Shown here one piece after another: positions 1 through 7,536 of a stretch of DNA of 64,000 nt (position 1 is the stretch's first letter; each line of letters begins with the position of its first letter). This DNA is from AC-32 sp963746155 (lineage in GTDB: Bacteria > Actinomycetota > Thermoleophilia > Gaiellales > Gaiellaceae). Location: contig CAVVAB010000001.1 of the NCBI GenBank assembly GCA_963746155.1, positions 186,001 to 250,000 of the forward strand, read 5' to 3'. The notes beneath the pieces were generated by a model. The model worked only from the letters and a program-made list of their open reading frames with translations. It made no database searches and was not told where the DNA came from. Both the position numbers and the translations under genes were made by a program.

Positions 1-2
1 TA

Positions 3-698
3 GTGGAAGACCGCCACCTCCTCGCGCGGGACGACGGCGACCTGAACCGGCACGTCGCGCGGATCGCGGAGGAGTTCCGCGAGGGCTTCATCGCGGTCGA
101 GCGGATCGGCCGGCCCGCGATCACGGTCTTCGGCTCGGCCCGCGTCTCGGAGGGTGACACCGCCTACGAGGAGGCGCGCGAGGTCGCCAGGAAGCTCGCG
201 CTCGCGGGGTTCGCGGTCGTCACGGGAGGAGGACCGGGCGTGATGGAAGGCGCCAACCGCGGCGCGCAGGAGGGCGGTGGCATCTCGGTCGGCTTCAACA
301 TCGAGCTCCCGCACGAGCAGCACGAGAACCCGTACCTGGACATCTCGATGACCTTCGACCACTTCTACGTGCGCAAGACGATGTTCGTGAAGGCCGCCGA
401 GGGCTTCGTCATCTTCCCGGGCGGGTTCGGAACGCTCGACGAGCTGTTCGAGTCGCTGACGCTGATCCAGACCGGCAAGGTGCTCCACTTCCCGGTCGTC
501 CTCTACGACACGGACTACTGGCGGCCGATGGTCGAGTGGATCGAGAGCCGGCTCCTCGCCGAGGGAATGGTCTCGCCGGAGGACGTGGCGCTCATGCGCC
601 TCACCGACGACCCGGACGAGGCCGTCGCGACGATCGTCGAGTGCTGCGGCCGGCGCGGTCAGGCGCCGAGCGAGGCAGCGAAGGCCGACGGCCAGTAG
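3..698 (+). CDS. TIGR00730/LOG family Rossmann-fold protein (possibly 5'-truncated by window edge)
   Basis: The 231-residue product carries the two hallmarks of the LOG / 'lysine decarboxylase-like' family: GGGPGVMEGANRG at residues 75-87 and PGGFGTLDE at 139-147, which form the nucleotide-binding site. Characterised members are cytokinin riboside 5'-monophosphate phosphoribohydrolases or related nucleoside monophosphate hydrolases; which substrate applies here cannot be told from sequence. The first usable codon is GTG at position 3, so the true start may lie outside the window. The 3' end overlaps the convergent secreted-protein gene by 40 bp. Confidence 0.85.
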   Translation: MEDRHLLARDDGDLNRHVARIAEEFREGFIAVERIGRPAITVFGSARVSEGDTAYEEAREVARKLALAGFAVVTGGGPGVMEGANRGAQEGGGISVGFNIELPHEQHENPYLDISMTFDHFYVRKTMFVKAAEGFVIFPGGFGTLDELFESLTLIQTGKVLHFPVVLYDTDYWRPMVEWIESRLLAEGMVSPEDVALMRLTDDPDEAVATIVECCGRRGQAPSEAAKADGQ

Positions 699-1534
699 CT
701 CGCCGCGCCCGAGGCGGGCGCGACCTCGATCGGCGTGCTCTGCATGGTGAGGCCCTTCGAGTCGGTCGCGGTGACCCGCTGCGTTCCGGCCGTGCGGAGG
801 ACCACGCCCTCGAAGACGTGCTGCGCGGCATCGGTCTGCACGTAGGTGTACGGGCCCGGCAGGGTCGCCTTGGGGTCCGTGCTCTTGAGCGAAGCCGACG
901 TCCCGGCATACGGGTACGCGTTGTTCCCGTAGACGTCGACCGCCCGGACCGTGACGCCGAACGCGACGCCTGTCGTCGCCACGCTCGTCACGCCGACGAA
1001 GAGCGAGGCCGCGAGGCCGCCGCGGACCCGGACGATCGGCTGCTTCCGGCGGCCGAGCGGCTTGAACTTCGACTTGCGCCCGCCCTTGGACGACTTCGTG
1101 CGCGCAAGGAAGATGTATCCGTCCGCCGCGATCTCAGGGGCCGTCGCCCGGTGGTAGAAGAGCTGGAAGCTCTTGCGGCGGGGGCAGGCGGTCGTGATGG
1201 TGATCCGGCGGCCTTTGACCGACGCGATCCTCGTCGCGCGTCCGCACGTCCCGCGCTTGATGTCGACGTGGCCGGGAGCCCCGGAGCTCGTGCGCTGGGG
1301 ATAGGTCCATCCGCGCGGGACGTCGACGATCGTCTGTCCGCGGAGCGGCGAGGAGTCCGCGGTGAACGTGAGCGCGATCTCGTTGTTCGTCGAGCCCGCG
1401 GTGACGATCGCCGGGCTCGCCGTCATCCGCCCGATCCCGCTCGGCGACGACGCCGCGCCCGTGGCGGCCGGAAGCGCCAGCACGCCCAGCAAGGCGGCAA
1501 GCGCCGGCATGAGTGCTCGTATCGTGGTTTCCAT
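659..1534 (-). CDS. Secreted protein with Ig-like domain, unknown function
   Basis: Residues 1-27 form a Sec-type signal peptide (ATG, short charged region, then an Ala/Leu-rich stretch ending ATGAAS), so the protein is exported. The remaining ~260 residues are beta-rich, with alternating Thr/Val segments and a basic patch (KSSKGGRKSKFKPLGRRK) near the middle; the last 110 residues resemble a bacterial Ig-like fold. No catalytic motif is recognised. I chose ATG 1534 over GTG 1537 because GAGGGG lies 8 nt upstream of it. The gene follows the carboxypeptidase gene by ~10 bp on the same strand and may be cotranscribed with it. Confidence 0.7.
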   Translation of the reverse strand: METTIRALMPALAALLGVLALPAATGAASSPSGIGRMTASPAIVTAGSTNNEIALTFTADSSPLRGQTIVDVPRGWTYPQRTSSGAPGHVDIKRGTCGRATRIASVKGRRITITTACPRRKSFQLFYHRATAPEIAADGYIFLARTKSSKGGRKSKFKPLGRRKQPIVRVRGGLAASLFVGVTSVATTGVAFGVTVRAVDVYGNNAYPYAGTSASLKSTDPKATLPGPYTYVQTDAAQHVFEGVVLRTAGTQRVTATDSKGLTMQSTPIEVAPASGAASYWPSAFAASLGA

Positions 1535-1544
1535 CACCGACCCC

Positions 1545-2507
1545 TCAGCGCGGAAGCGCGAACCCGAAGTTAAGCAGGAGGCGCGCGTCGCGGTAGGGAT
1601 CCAGCGAGTGGAGCATCACCGCGATCAGCCGCCGGTCGCCGCGATGAGCGGAGGCCACGAGACAGTGCCCGGCGAGCGTCGTCCAACCGGTCTTGACGCC
1701 GTCGGCGCCCCGGTAGGAGCCCAGCAGCTGGTTCTTGTTCACGTAGACCTTGCCGTAGGTCGGCGCCGACCACGGCACGCGGGCGATCTTCGTGCCGACG
1801 ACCTTGCGGAAGCGCGGGTCACGCATCGCGTAGCGGGCCAGCGCCGCGAGGTCCCAGGCGCTCGATCGGTTCCCCGCGTCGATCAGGCCGCTCACGGACG
1901 TGAAGTGCGTGTCGCCGAGGCCGAGCTCGCGGGCCTTCTCGTTCATCAGCTTCGTGAAGGCCCGGCCGGAGCCTGCGACGGCGTGCGCGAGCGTGAGCGC
2001 GTCGTCGTTCCCGGAGAAGATCAGGAGGCCGTCGAGGAGCTTCCAGACCGCGACGCGCTCGCCGCCGCGGAGGCCCTCGCGCACGAGCGGCATACGGGCC
2101 GCCGCGGCAGGGACCTTCACCAGGCGATCGAGCGGCAGCCGCTCGAGCACGATCGTCGCGGTCATGATCTTCGTCGTCGAGGCGATCGGCAGCGGCCGGT
2201 GCGGGCGCTTCTCCCAGAGGACGGTGCCGCTGTCGGCGTCGACGAGGATCGCGGTGCTGGCGGTCACGCTCGGGTGGCCCTCGCGAGGAGGTGTCGGCGC
2301 CGAGAGGAGGCGGACCGGTGGCGGCGCGGCCGTGCGCGCGGCGCGTGCGGGCGCGGCGGCCGCCGCCGACGCGGCGTGGGAGTGGAAGTGCCTGAAGCCG
2401 ACGAACGCGGCCGCGCAGAGAGCCAGGACGACGACGAGCAGGACGATCAGGCCTCGCCGCCGGGCCCGCCGGCGACGCCGAACCGGCGTGAGAACGGGGT
2501 AGTGCAC
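1545..2507 (-). CDS. D-alanyl-D-alanine carboxypeptidase (peptidase S11)
   Basis: A penicillin-binding-protein-type serine carboxypeptidase that trims the terminal D-Ala of peptidoglycan stem peptides outside the membrane. It has a basic N-terminus, one membrane anchor (about residues 19-38), a Pro/Ala linker, then the S11 domain with all three catalytic motifs: STTK (110-113, nucleophile Ser), SGN (165-167) and KTG (272-274). At ~320 residues it lacks the long C-terminal amphipathic anchor of DacA, so anchoring is N-terminal. The start is GTG 2507 or TTG 2513; a TAAACT -10 element lies at 2522-2517 and GTG fits a short or absent leader better. It is divergent from selA. Confidence 0.88.
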   Translation of the reverse strand: MHYPVLTPVRRRRRARRRGLIVLLVVVLALCAAAFVGFRHFHSHAASAAAAAPARAARTAAPPPVRLLSAPTPPREGHPSVTASTAILVDADSGTVLWEKRPHRPLPIASTTKIMTATIVLERLPLDRLVKVPAAAARMPLVREGLRGGERVAVWKLLDGLLIFSGNDDALTLAHAVAGSGRAFTKLMNEKARELGLGDTHFTSVSGLIDAGNRSSAWDLAALARYAMRDPRFRKVVGTKIARVPWSAPTYGKVYVNKNQLLGSYRGADGVKTGWTTLAGHCLVASAHRGDRRLIAVMLHSLDPYRDARLLLNFGFALPR

Positions 2508-2516
2508 CGGCAAACG

Positions 2517-2542
2517 AGTTTAGTCCCGTGCGACCTTAGACT
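2517..2542. promoter_or_regulatory. Divergent dacA-like/selA -10 elements
   Basis: On the plus strand TAGACT (2537-2542) ends 6 nt before the selA ATG at 2549; on the minus strand TAAACT (2522-2517) ends 9 nt before the carboxypeptidase GTG. No Shine-Dalgarno sequence lies between the selA hexamer and its ATG, so selA is probably transcribed as a leaderless mRNA. No convincing -35 element is seen. Confidence 0.55.
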
Positions 2543-2548
2543 TGAGAA

Positions 2549-3862
2549 ATGCGCCTTCGTGACCTGCCTTCGGTCGACGAACTCGCCCGTGACGAGCGGC
2601 TGGCCGGGGAGCCGCCCGCCCTCGCCGTCGAGGCGGCCCGCGCGGCTCTCGCGCGCGCGCGTGAAGAAATTAAAGCCGGCCACGACCCCGGCGACCTCGG
2701 CGAGCGAGCGCTGGCGGAGCTCTCGTCGGCGCGGACGCCGAGCCTGCGAAGGGCCCTGAACGCGACCGGCGTGATCATCCACACGAACCTCGGGCGGGCG
2801 CCGCTTGCAGAGGCCGCGATCGAGCGCGCCATCGAGGTCGGCCGCGGCTACTCGAACCTCGAGTACGACCTCCAGGCCGGCGGGCGCGGGTCGCGGCAGG
2901 ATCACGTTGCGGCGATCCTCAGGCGGTTGACGGGCGCCGAGGCCGCGCTGGTCGTGAACAACAACGCGGCCGCCGTGATGCTGGCTCTTGCCGCGCTTGC
3001 CGAGGGCCGCGAGGTCCTCGTCTCTCGCGGCGAGCTGATCGAGATCGGCGACGGCTTTCGGATCCCCGACGTGCTCGCGCGATCCGGCGCGCGGCTCCGC
3101 GAGGTCGGCACGACGAACCGCACGCGGGCCGCCGACTACGAGCGCGCGGTCGGCCCCGAGACGGCCGTGCTGCTGCGCGTGCACCAGTCGAACTTCCGCG
3201 TCGTCGGGTTCACGGAGCTGCCGAGCCTGGAAGAGCTCGCGGCGGTGGCGCGCCGGCACGAGCTGCCGCTCGTGGACGACCTCGGCTCCGGGGCGCTTTT
3301 CCTTAGTAACAGTCTGTTACTAGGTGACGAGCCGACCGCGCGCGAGAGCCTCGCGGCCGGCGCTGACCTCGTCTGCTTCTCCGGAGACAAGCTGCTCGGC
3401 GGGCCGCAGGCCGGGATCGTGGTCGGGAACGCCGAGGCGGTCGAGAAGCTCCGCCGCCACCCGCTTCAGCGCGCGCTGCGCGCGGACAAGCTCACGCTCG
3501 CGGCGCTCGAGGGAACGCTCGGCCTCTACCTCGACCCCGAACGCGCTGCTCGCGAGGTGCCCGTGCTGCGCATGCTGCAGGAGCCCGTCGAGGCGATCCG
3601 TGCGCGGGCCAGTCGCTTGGCCGAGGCGGTCGGCGGCGAGGTCGAGGAGACCGTCGGGCGCGTCGGGGGCGGAGCGCTGCCGCTGGCCGAGCTGCCGAGC
3701 TTCGCCTGCGCCGTCGAGGAGGAGCTCGCCGCGCCCATGCGCGGAACCGAGCCGCCCGTGATCGGCGTCGTCCGCGACGGCCGCCTGCTGCTCGACTGCC
3801 GGACGCTGACCGACGACGAGGTCGACGAGGTCGTCGCAGCCGTCTCCTCGGCGCGCAGATGA
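2549..3862 (+). CDS. selA: L-seryl-tRNA(Sec) selenium transferase SelA
   Basis: SelA is a PLP enzyme that converts Ser-tRNA(Sec) to Sec-tRNA(Sec) using selenophosphate. The 437-residue product has the full family layout: an N-terminal helical domain, the motif NATGVIIHTNLGRAPL (71-86), and the PLP-lysine motif FSGDKLLGGPQAG with Lys281. It heads a translationally coupled set (selA - methyltransferase - acetyltransferase - selB), and tRNA-Sec follows. Odd feature: codons 252-259, after DLGSGALF, encode LSNSLLLG in AT-rich, rare codons that form a palindrome; this segment normally reads as a variable loop before the EPT motif. The ATG is leaderless by spacing (TAGACT, 6 nt). Confidence 0.97.
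   Translation: MRLRDLPSVDELARDERLAGEPPALAVEAARAALARAREEIKAGHDPGDLGERALAELSSARTPSLRRALNATGVIIHTNLGRAPLAEAAIERAIEVGRGYSNLEYDLQAGGRGSRQDHVAAILRRLTGAEAALVVNNNAAAVMLALAALAEGREVLVSRGELIEIGDGFRIPDVLARSGARLREVGTTNRTRAADYERAVGPETAVLLRVHQSNFRVVGFTELPSLEELAAVARRHELPLVDDLGSGALFLSNSLLLGDEPTARESLAAGADLVCFSGDKLLGGPQAGIVVGNAEAVEKLRRHPLQRALRADKLTLAALEGTLGLYLDPERAAREVPVLRMLQEPVEAIRARASRLAEAVGGEVEETVGRVGGGALPLAELPSFACAVEEELAAPMRGTEPPVIGVVRDGRLLLDCRTLTDDEVDEVVAAVSSARR
3304..3322. repeat. AT-rich perfect palindrome inside selA
   Basis: TAGTAACAG at 3304-3312, one central T at 3313, then CTGTTACTA at 3314-3322: a perfect 9+1+9 inverted repeat in a gene that is otherwise very GC-rich. It encodes part of LSNSLLLG using AGT, TTA and CTA codons. 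It could be an operator-like protein-binding site, an mRNA hairpin or the scar of a small insertion; sequence alone does not decide. Confidence 0.75.
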
Positions 3863-4812
3863 GCGAGCCCTCGCCCGACGAGCGCGTCTGGAATCTCATC
3901 CGCGGAGCGCTCGGGACCCGTGCGCTCGCGATCGTCGCCGAGCTCGGCGTCGCCGATGCGCTGGCCGACGGGCCGCGGCCCGTGGCGGAGGTCGCCAAAG
4001 AGGTCGGCGCCGACCCGGACACGCTGCACCGGCTGCTGCGCGCCCTCGCGAGCGAGGGCGTCTTCGCCGAGCACGAGCCCGGCGTCTTCGGGAACACGGC
4101 CGCGTCGGAGCTGACCCGCCGCGAGGCGGCCTGGGGCGACTTCGCCCACCTCTTCGGCGGCGTCTGGTACCGCACGATGGGCGAGCTCGGCCCGACCGGC
4201 GAGCCGTCGTTCCCGAAGGCCTTCGGAACCGACTTCTGGGCCTGGCTGGCAGCCCACCCCGCCGAACGCGCCGCGTTCGACCGCTCGATGCAGCAGGGCA
4301 TGGAGCCACGGGTGGAGCGCCTCGCGGCGCTCGACTGGCGCGGCGACGAGACGGTCGTCGACGTCGGCGGCGGAAACGGGTCGCTCCTGGCCGCGCTCCT
4401 GCGTCTCCGCCCGGGCCTCCGCGGGATCGTGTTCGACCTGCCCGAGACCGTTCGCGACGAGGAGACGCTCGGGGAGCGGATCGCGTTCGTCGAGGGCGAC
4501 TTCTTCGACCGGGTCCCGGAGGGAGACGCCTACATCCTCTCGGGGATCCTTCACGACTGGAACGACGAGCGGGCGGCCGCGATCCTCCGCACGATCCAGG
4601 CCGCGGCCCCGCCCGGCGCACACTTGCTGGTCGTCGACGGCGTCGTCGAGGACGGGAACGAGCCGGACGGGACGAAGTGGCTCGACCTCCTCATGCTCGC
4701 GCTGCTGGACGGCCGCGAGCGCAACGAGCGCCAGTGGCGCGAGCTTCTCGCTGCCGGCGGCTTCGAGGCGATCGAGATCCGCGACGGTCTGATCCAGGCC
4801 GCGCCTGCCTGA
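3859..4812 (+). CDS. SAM-dependent O-methyltransferase (plant/ASMT-type)
   Basis: A 317-residue class I methyltransferase of the acetylserotonin / caffeate / hydroxyneurosporene O-methyltransferase group. It has an N-terminal winged-helix dimerisation region (about 10-100), the SAM motif VDVGGGNG (167-174), and LHDWND with His232, the catalytic base position of this family. The substrate is unknown. Its ATG overlaps the selA stop (ATGA), so it is translationally coupled to selA, which is an unusual partner. A detoxifying role, for example methylation of selenium compounds, is speculation; small-molecule O-methylation is the safer reading. Confidence 0.85.
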   Translation: MSEPSPDERVWNLIRGALGTRALAIVAELGVADALADGPRPVAEVAKEVGADPDTLHRLLRALASEGVFAEHEPGVFGNTAASELTRREAAWGDFAHLFGGVWYRTMGELGPTGEPSFPKAFGTDFWAWLAAHPAERAAFDRSMQQGMEPRVERLAALDWRGDETVVDVGGGNGSLLAALLRLRPGLRGIVFDLPETVRDEETLGERIAFVEGDFFDRVPEGDAYILSGILHDWNDERAAAILRTIQAAAPPGAHLLVVDGVVEDGNEPDGTKWLDLLMLALLDGRERNERQWRELLAAGGFEAIEIRDGLIQAAPA

Positions 4813-5264
4813 TGGAGGTCGTGCCAGTCGAGGACGCGGCCGCGCGCTCCGACATCTGCCGGTCGGTGCTCGAAGCGCTCCCGGACTGGTTCGCGTGGGA
4901 GGACGCGGTCCGGCGCTACATCCGAGACGTAGCCGACCTTCCGGTGTTCGCCGTCGAGCAGGACGGCTTCCTCGCACTGAAGCTCCACACGCCTGCAGCC
5001 GCGGAGATCTACGTCATGGGCGTGCGCCCCGAGAGCCAGGGGCGTGGCACAGGAACGGCGCTGGTGGGAGCCGCCGAGGACTTCGTCCGCGCACGGGGCG
5101 TCGAGTTCCTCCAGGTGAAGACGCTCGGGCCGTCAGACTCGAGCACCCACTACGCGCGGACGCGCCACTTCTACGAGACGCGTGGCTTCCGGCCGCTCGA
5201 GGAGACGACCGAGATCTGGGGCGAGGAGAACCCGTGCCTGATCATGGTCAAGGCTCTTCGCTGA
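4812..5264 (+). CDS. GNAT family N-acetyltransferase
   Basis: A 150-residue GCN5-related acetyltransferase. Motif A, RPESQGRGTGTALV (about residues 73-86), binds the acetyl-CoA pyrophosphate; the C-terminal YARTRHFYETRGFRPLEE segment is the usual beta6-beta7 end of the fold. The acceptor is unknown. The ATG shares one base with the preceding stop (TGATG), and its own stop shares one base with the selB ATG, so it sits inside the coupled sel operon. This start gives the normal GNAT length; a longer open frame upstream has no family support. Confidence 0.85.
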   Translation: MEVVPVEDAAARSDICRSVLEALPDWFAWEDAVRRYIRDVADLPVFAVEQDGFLALKLHTPAAAEIYVMGVRPESQGRGTGTALVGAAEDFVRARGVEFLQVKTLGPSDSSTHYARTRHFYETRGFRPLEETTEIWGEENPCLIMVKALR

Positions 5265-6976
5265 TGCCGCTGACAGTCGGGACCGCGGGCCACATCGACC
5301 ACGGCAAGACGTGGCTCGTGCGCGCGTTGACCGGCAAGGACACCGACCGGCTGCCCGAGGAGCAGGCGCGCGGGATCTCGATCGAGCTCGGCTACGCGCC
5401 ACTGGAGCTGCCCGACGGGCAGCGGCTCTCGCTCGTCGACGTCCCCGGGCACGAGCGGTTCGTGCGGACGATGGTCGCCGGGGCGACCGGGATCGACCTC
5501 TTCCTGCTCGTGATCGACGCCGGCGAGGGCGCTCGGCCGCAGACGCACGAGCACCTCGCGATCCTGCGGCTGCTCGGCGTCGACCGCGGCGTGGTCGCCG
5601 TCACCAAGGCGGACGCGGTGGACGAGGAGACCCTCGAGCTCGCGCTCGCGGAGGCGCGGGAGCTCGTGCCCGAGGCGGAGGTCGTCGCCGTGAGCGCCAA
5701 GACCGGCGACGGGGTCGACGATCTGCGCGCCGCGCTCGAACGGTGCGCGGCCTCGGTCGTGCACGAGCGGCCGGGCGGGGCGGCAAGGCTCTACATCGAC
5801 CGCGCGTTCAGCCTCACGGGTGTGGGGACCGTCGTCACCGGGACGCTCTGGTCGGGCTCGATCGGCGCGGGCGACGAGCTGAGGATCGAGCCCTCCGGCC
5901 TCCGCACGCGCGCGCGAAGCGTCCAGGTTCACGATCGCGAGGTCGAACGGGCCGAAGCCGGCCAGCGCGTGGCGGTGAACCTCCCCGGGATCGAGCGCTC
6001 GCGTCTGCAACGCGGCGACGTCCTCGTCGAGCCGGGCCACTACCCGGTCAGCTGGCGGCTCGACATCGCGCTCCAGGAGCTCGAGCCGATCCCGGCCGCC
6101 GTCACGGCCCACCTCGGGACGAGCGACGTGCCGGCCAGGCTCGTGCGCGAAGGCCGCTACGCACAGCTGCGGCTGCGGTCACCGGTGGTCGCGGCGCGCG
6201 GGGACCGGGTGGTGCTGAGGACGGAGACGACGGTCGGCGGCGGGCTCGTCCTCGATCCGTCGCCGCCACGCGGGCTGGACCCCGAGCGGCTTGCGCTACT
6301 CGAGACCGGCGAGCCCGAGGCGATCGTGCACGCGCTGGCGAGCGAGCCCGTCACGGCCGCGAGCCTGCAGGCGCGTGGGCTCCTCGCCCCGGCCGAGCTG
6401 GCGCAAGGCCTCGCCGCCCTCGAGCAGGCCGGTGACTGGTACTTCACGCCCGAGTGGCTGGAGGAGCTGCGCGCCTCCGCGCGCGAACGGCTCGCCCGGC
6501 GGGCGGAGGAGTCGCCGCTGGATCCCGGGTTGCCGCTCGCGGAGCTGGTTCCTCCCGAGCCGTGGGCGCAATCGGTCGCGCCGCTTCTTCGCGTGGAGCG
6601 CCGTGAAGGCAAGGCGTATCTCCCGGGCTCGGCCCCCCAGCTCGGGGAGAAGGCAGCGGCCGCTGCCGAGATTGAGGCGAGCCTCGCAACGGATGACCTC
6701 GTCAAGATCGACGACCGGGAGCTGGCCGCGTACCTCGAGAGCGAGGGGCGGCTGAAGCGGGTCGGCGACGGGCTCGCCGTCTCGATCGAGCTCTACGAGC
6801 GCGGACTGGAGGCGCTGCATACCGTCTCGCCGATCACGATCGCGGGCTTCCGCGATGCGCTCGGGATCGGCCGCCGGGCTGCGCAGCTCCTGCTCGAGCG
6901 CTTCGATGCCGACGGCCTCACGCGCCGCGTCGGCGACGAGCGCGTGCTGCGACGCGCCGCCGCGCGCGAGCCCTAG
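5264..6976 (+). CDS. selB: Selenocysteine-specific elongation factor SelB
   Basis: SelB delivers Sec-tRNA(Sec) to the ribosome at UGA codons that carry a SECIS hairpin. The 570-residue product shows an EF-Tu-like GTPase domain: GHIDHGKT (9-16, P-loop), DVPGHE (59-64) and TKAD (114-117). Beta-barrel domains II/III follow, and the C-terminal ~250 residues are winged-helix SECIS-binding domains. It is slightly shorter than E. coli SelB (614). ATG 5264 shares a base with the acetyltransferase stop. The start was chosen because GTPase homology begins at once (MPLTVGTAGHIDHGKT). The tRNA-Sec gene starts 64 bp after its stop. Confidence 0.97.
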   Translation: MPLTVGTAGHIDHGKTWLVRALTGKDTDRLPEEQARGISIELGYAPLELPDGQRLSLVDVPGHERFVRTMVAGATGIDLFLLVIDAGEGARPQTHEHLAILRLLGVDRGVVAVTKADAVDEETLELALAEARELVPEAEVVAVSAKTGDGVDDLRAALERCAASVVHERPGGAARLYIDRAFSLTGVGTVVTGTLWSGSIGAGDELRIEPSGLRTRARSVQVHDREVERAEAGQRVAVNLPGIERSRLQRGDVLVEPGHYPVSWRLDIALQELEPIPAAVTAHLGTSDVPARLVREGRYAQLRLRSPVVAARGDRVVLRTETTVGGGLVLDPSPPRGLDPERLALLETGEPEAIVHALASEPVTAASLQARGLLAPAELAQGLAALEQAGDWYFTPEWLEELRASARERLARRAEESPLDPGLPLAELVPPEPWAQSVAPLLRVERREGKAYLPGSAPQLGEKAAAAAEIEASLATDDLVKIDDRELAAYLESEGRLKRVGDGLAVSIELYERGLEALHTVSPITIAGFRDALGIGRRAAQLLLERFDADGLTRRVGDERVLRRAAAREP

Positions 6977-7040
6977 GCGGGCGGCCCGGCTCCCCCTCCT
7001 CGTAGGAGGCCCTCGATACGAACGCCGTTACGCTGATTCC

Positions 7041-7133
7041 GGAGCGGCATGGGCCCGGTGGCCCAGCTGGTCTTCAAAACCGGTGCGGTCGTGTAACCCA
7101 CGGCTCGGTAGGTTCGACTCCTGCGCCGCTCCG
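7041..7133 (+). tRNA. selC: tRNA-Sec (anticodon TCA)
   Basis: The 93-nt gene folds as a bacterial selenocysteine tRNA. The acceptor stem has 8 bp (GGAGCGGC 7041-7048 with GCCGCTCC 7125-7132), and the discriminator is G at 7133. The D stem has 6 bp (TGGGCC/GGCCCA) with a 4-nt loop. The anticodon arm is CTGGT-CTTCAAA-ACCGG with anticodon TCA at 7074-7076. A long variable arm and a 5-bp T stem closing loop TTCGACT follow. The 8-bp acceptor and 6-bp D stem are specific for tRNA-Sec. CCA is not encoded. Confidence 0.97.
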
Positions 7134-7313
7134 TTCAGCCGAAGCCCGATCTCGAATGCTCTCCTTGAGACGCCGGGCGAACGGCAGCCGCTGATCCGCG
7201 ACGATCGACGCCACGCCGACACCTGCGAGGAGCCACGAGCGGCGACGCGCCGCGACGCCGACCAGAACGACGCCGAGCGTGAAGAAGGGGCCAAGCGTGA
7301 CGTCTCGTTCCAT
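7074..7313 (-). CDS. Small putative membrane protein antisense to tRNA-Sec
   Basis: A 79-residue open frame with one or two hydrophobic segments (FFTLGVVLVGVA and SWLLAGVGVASIV) followed by a charged tail. It resembles no family I recognise. Its support is positional: a perfect TAGAAT hexamer at 7326-7321 ends 7 nt before the ATG, the leaderless arrangement used by many genes in this window. Its last ~20 codons run antisense through the tRNA-Sec gene, and its TGA stop is the exact complement of the TCA anticodon. It may be real with an accidental tail, or spurious. Confidence 0.4.
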   Translation of the reverse strand: MERDVTLGPFFTLGVVLVGVAARRRSWLLAGVGVASIVADQRLPFARRLKESIRDRASAERSGAGVEPTEPWVTRPHRF

Positions 7314-7395
7314 GGCGCCGATTCTATGCGCGACCCCCCATTGTGCGAGGTGACAGAATCACCGGCGTTAAACGGCGGGCGTACGGAGGTGGGTC
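7134..7395. other. Intergenic stretch between tRNA-Sec and permease region
   Basis: Apart from the small minus-strand open frame and its TAGAAT element (7321-7326), nothing recognisable lies here on the plus strand. There is no second tRNA, no T-rich terminator after tRNA-Sec, and no riboswitch fold that I can support. Confidence 0.5.
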
Positions 7396-7536
7396 TTGTC
7401 CTCGATGGGCTTTGCGGCTGATGGTCTGACAGCGGCTCGAGGCGGCGAGGAAGGCCGTTACGCAGCCGACCTTCTCTCGATCGAGCCCAGCATCTACCTC
7501 CAAGGACGCTTCGGCGACATGCGCATCGCTTTATGA
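7396..7536 (+). CDS. Possible 46-residue leader ORF coupled to the permease
   Basis: From TTG 7396 (or ATG 7405) an open frame of 46 (43) codons ends with TGA at 7534-7536, overlapping the permease ATG at 7533 in the ATGA arrangement typical of coupled genes here. GGAGG at 7385-7389 lies 6 nt before the TTG. The peptide resembles nothing known. It could be a coupled small protein, a leader peptide, or the remnant of a longer permease N-terminus lost to a frameshift. Confidence 0.3.
   Translation: MSSMGFAADGLTAARGGEEGRYAADLLSIEPSIYLQGRFGDMRIAL

Noticed and set aside
536..1573. Long plus-strand open frame of Arg/Ala-rich sequence
   Set aside because: It is the complement of the secreted-protein gene in a GC-rich genome; composition is Arg/Asp/Ala without domains.
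1362..2759. 465-codon plus-strand open frame over the carboxypeptidase gene
   Set aside because: Antisense shadow; S11 motifs on the minus strand are decisive and selA starts inside this frame.
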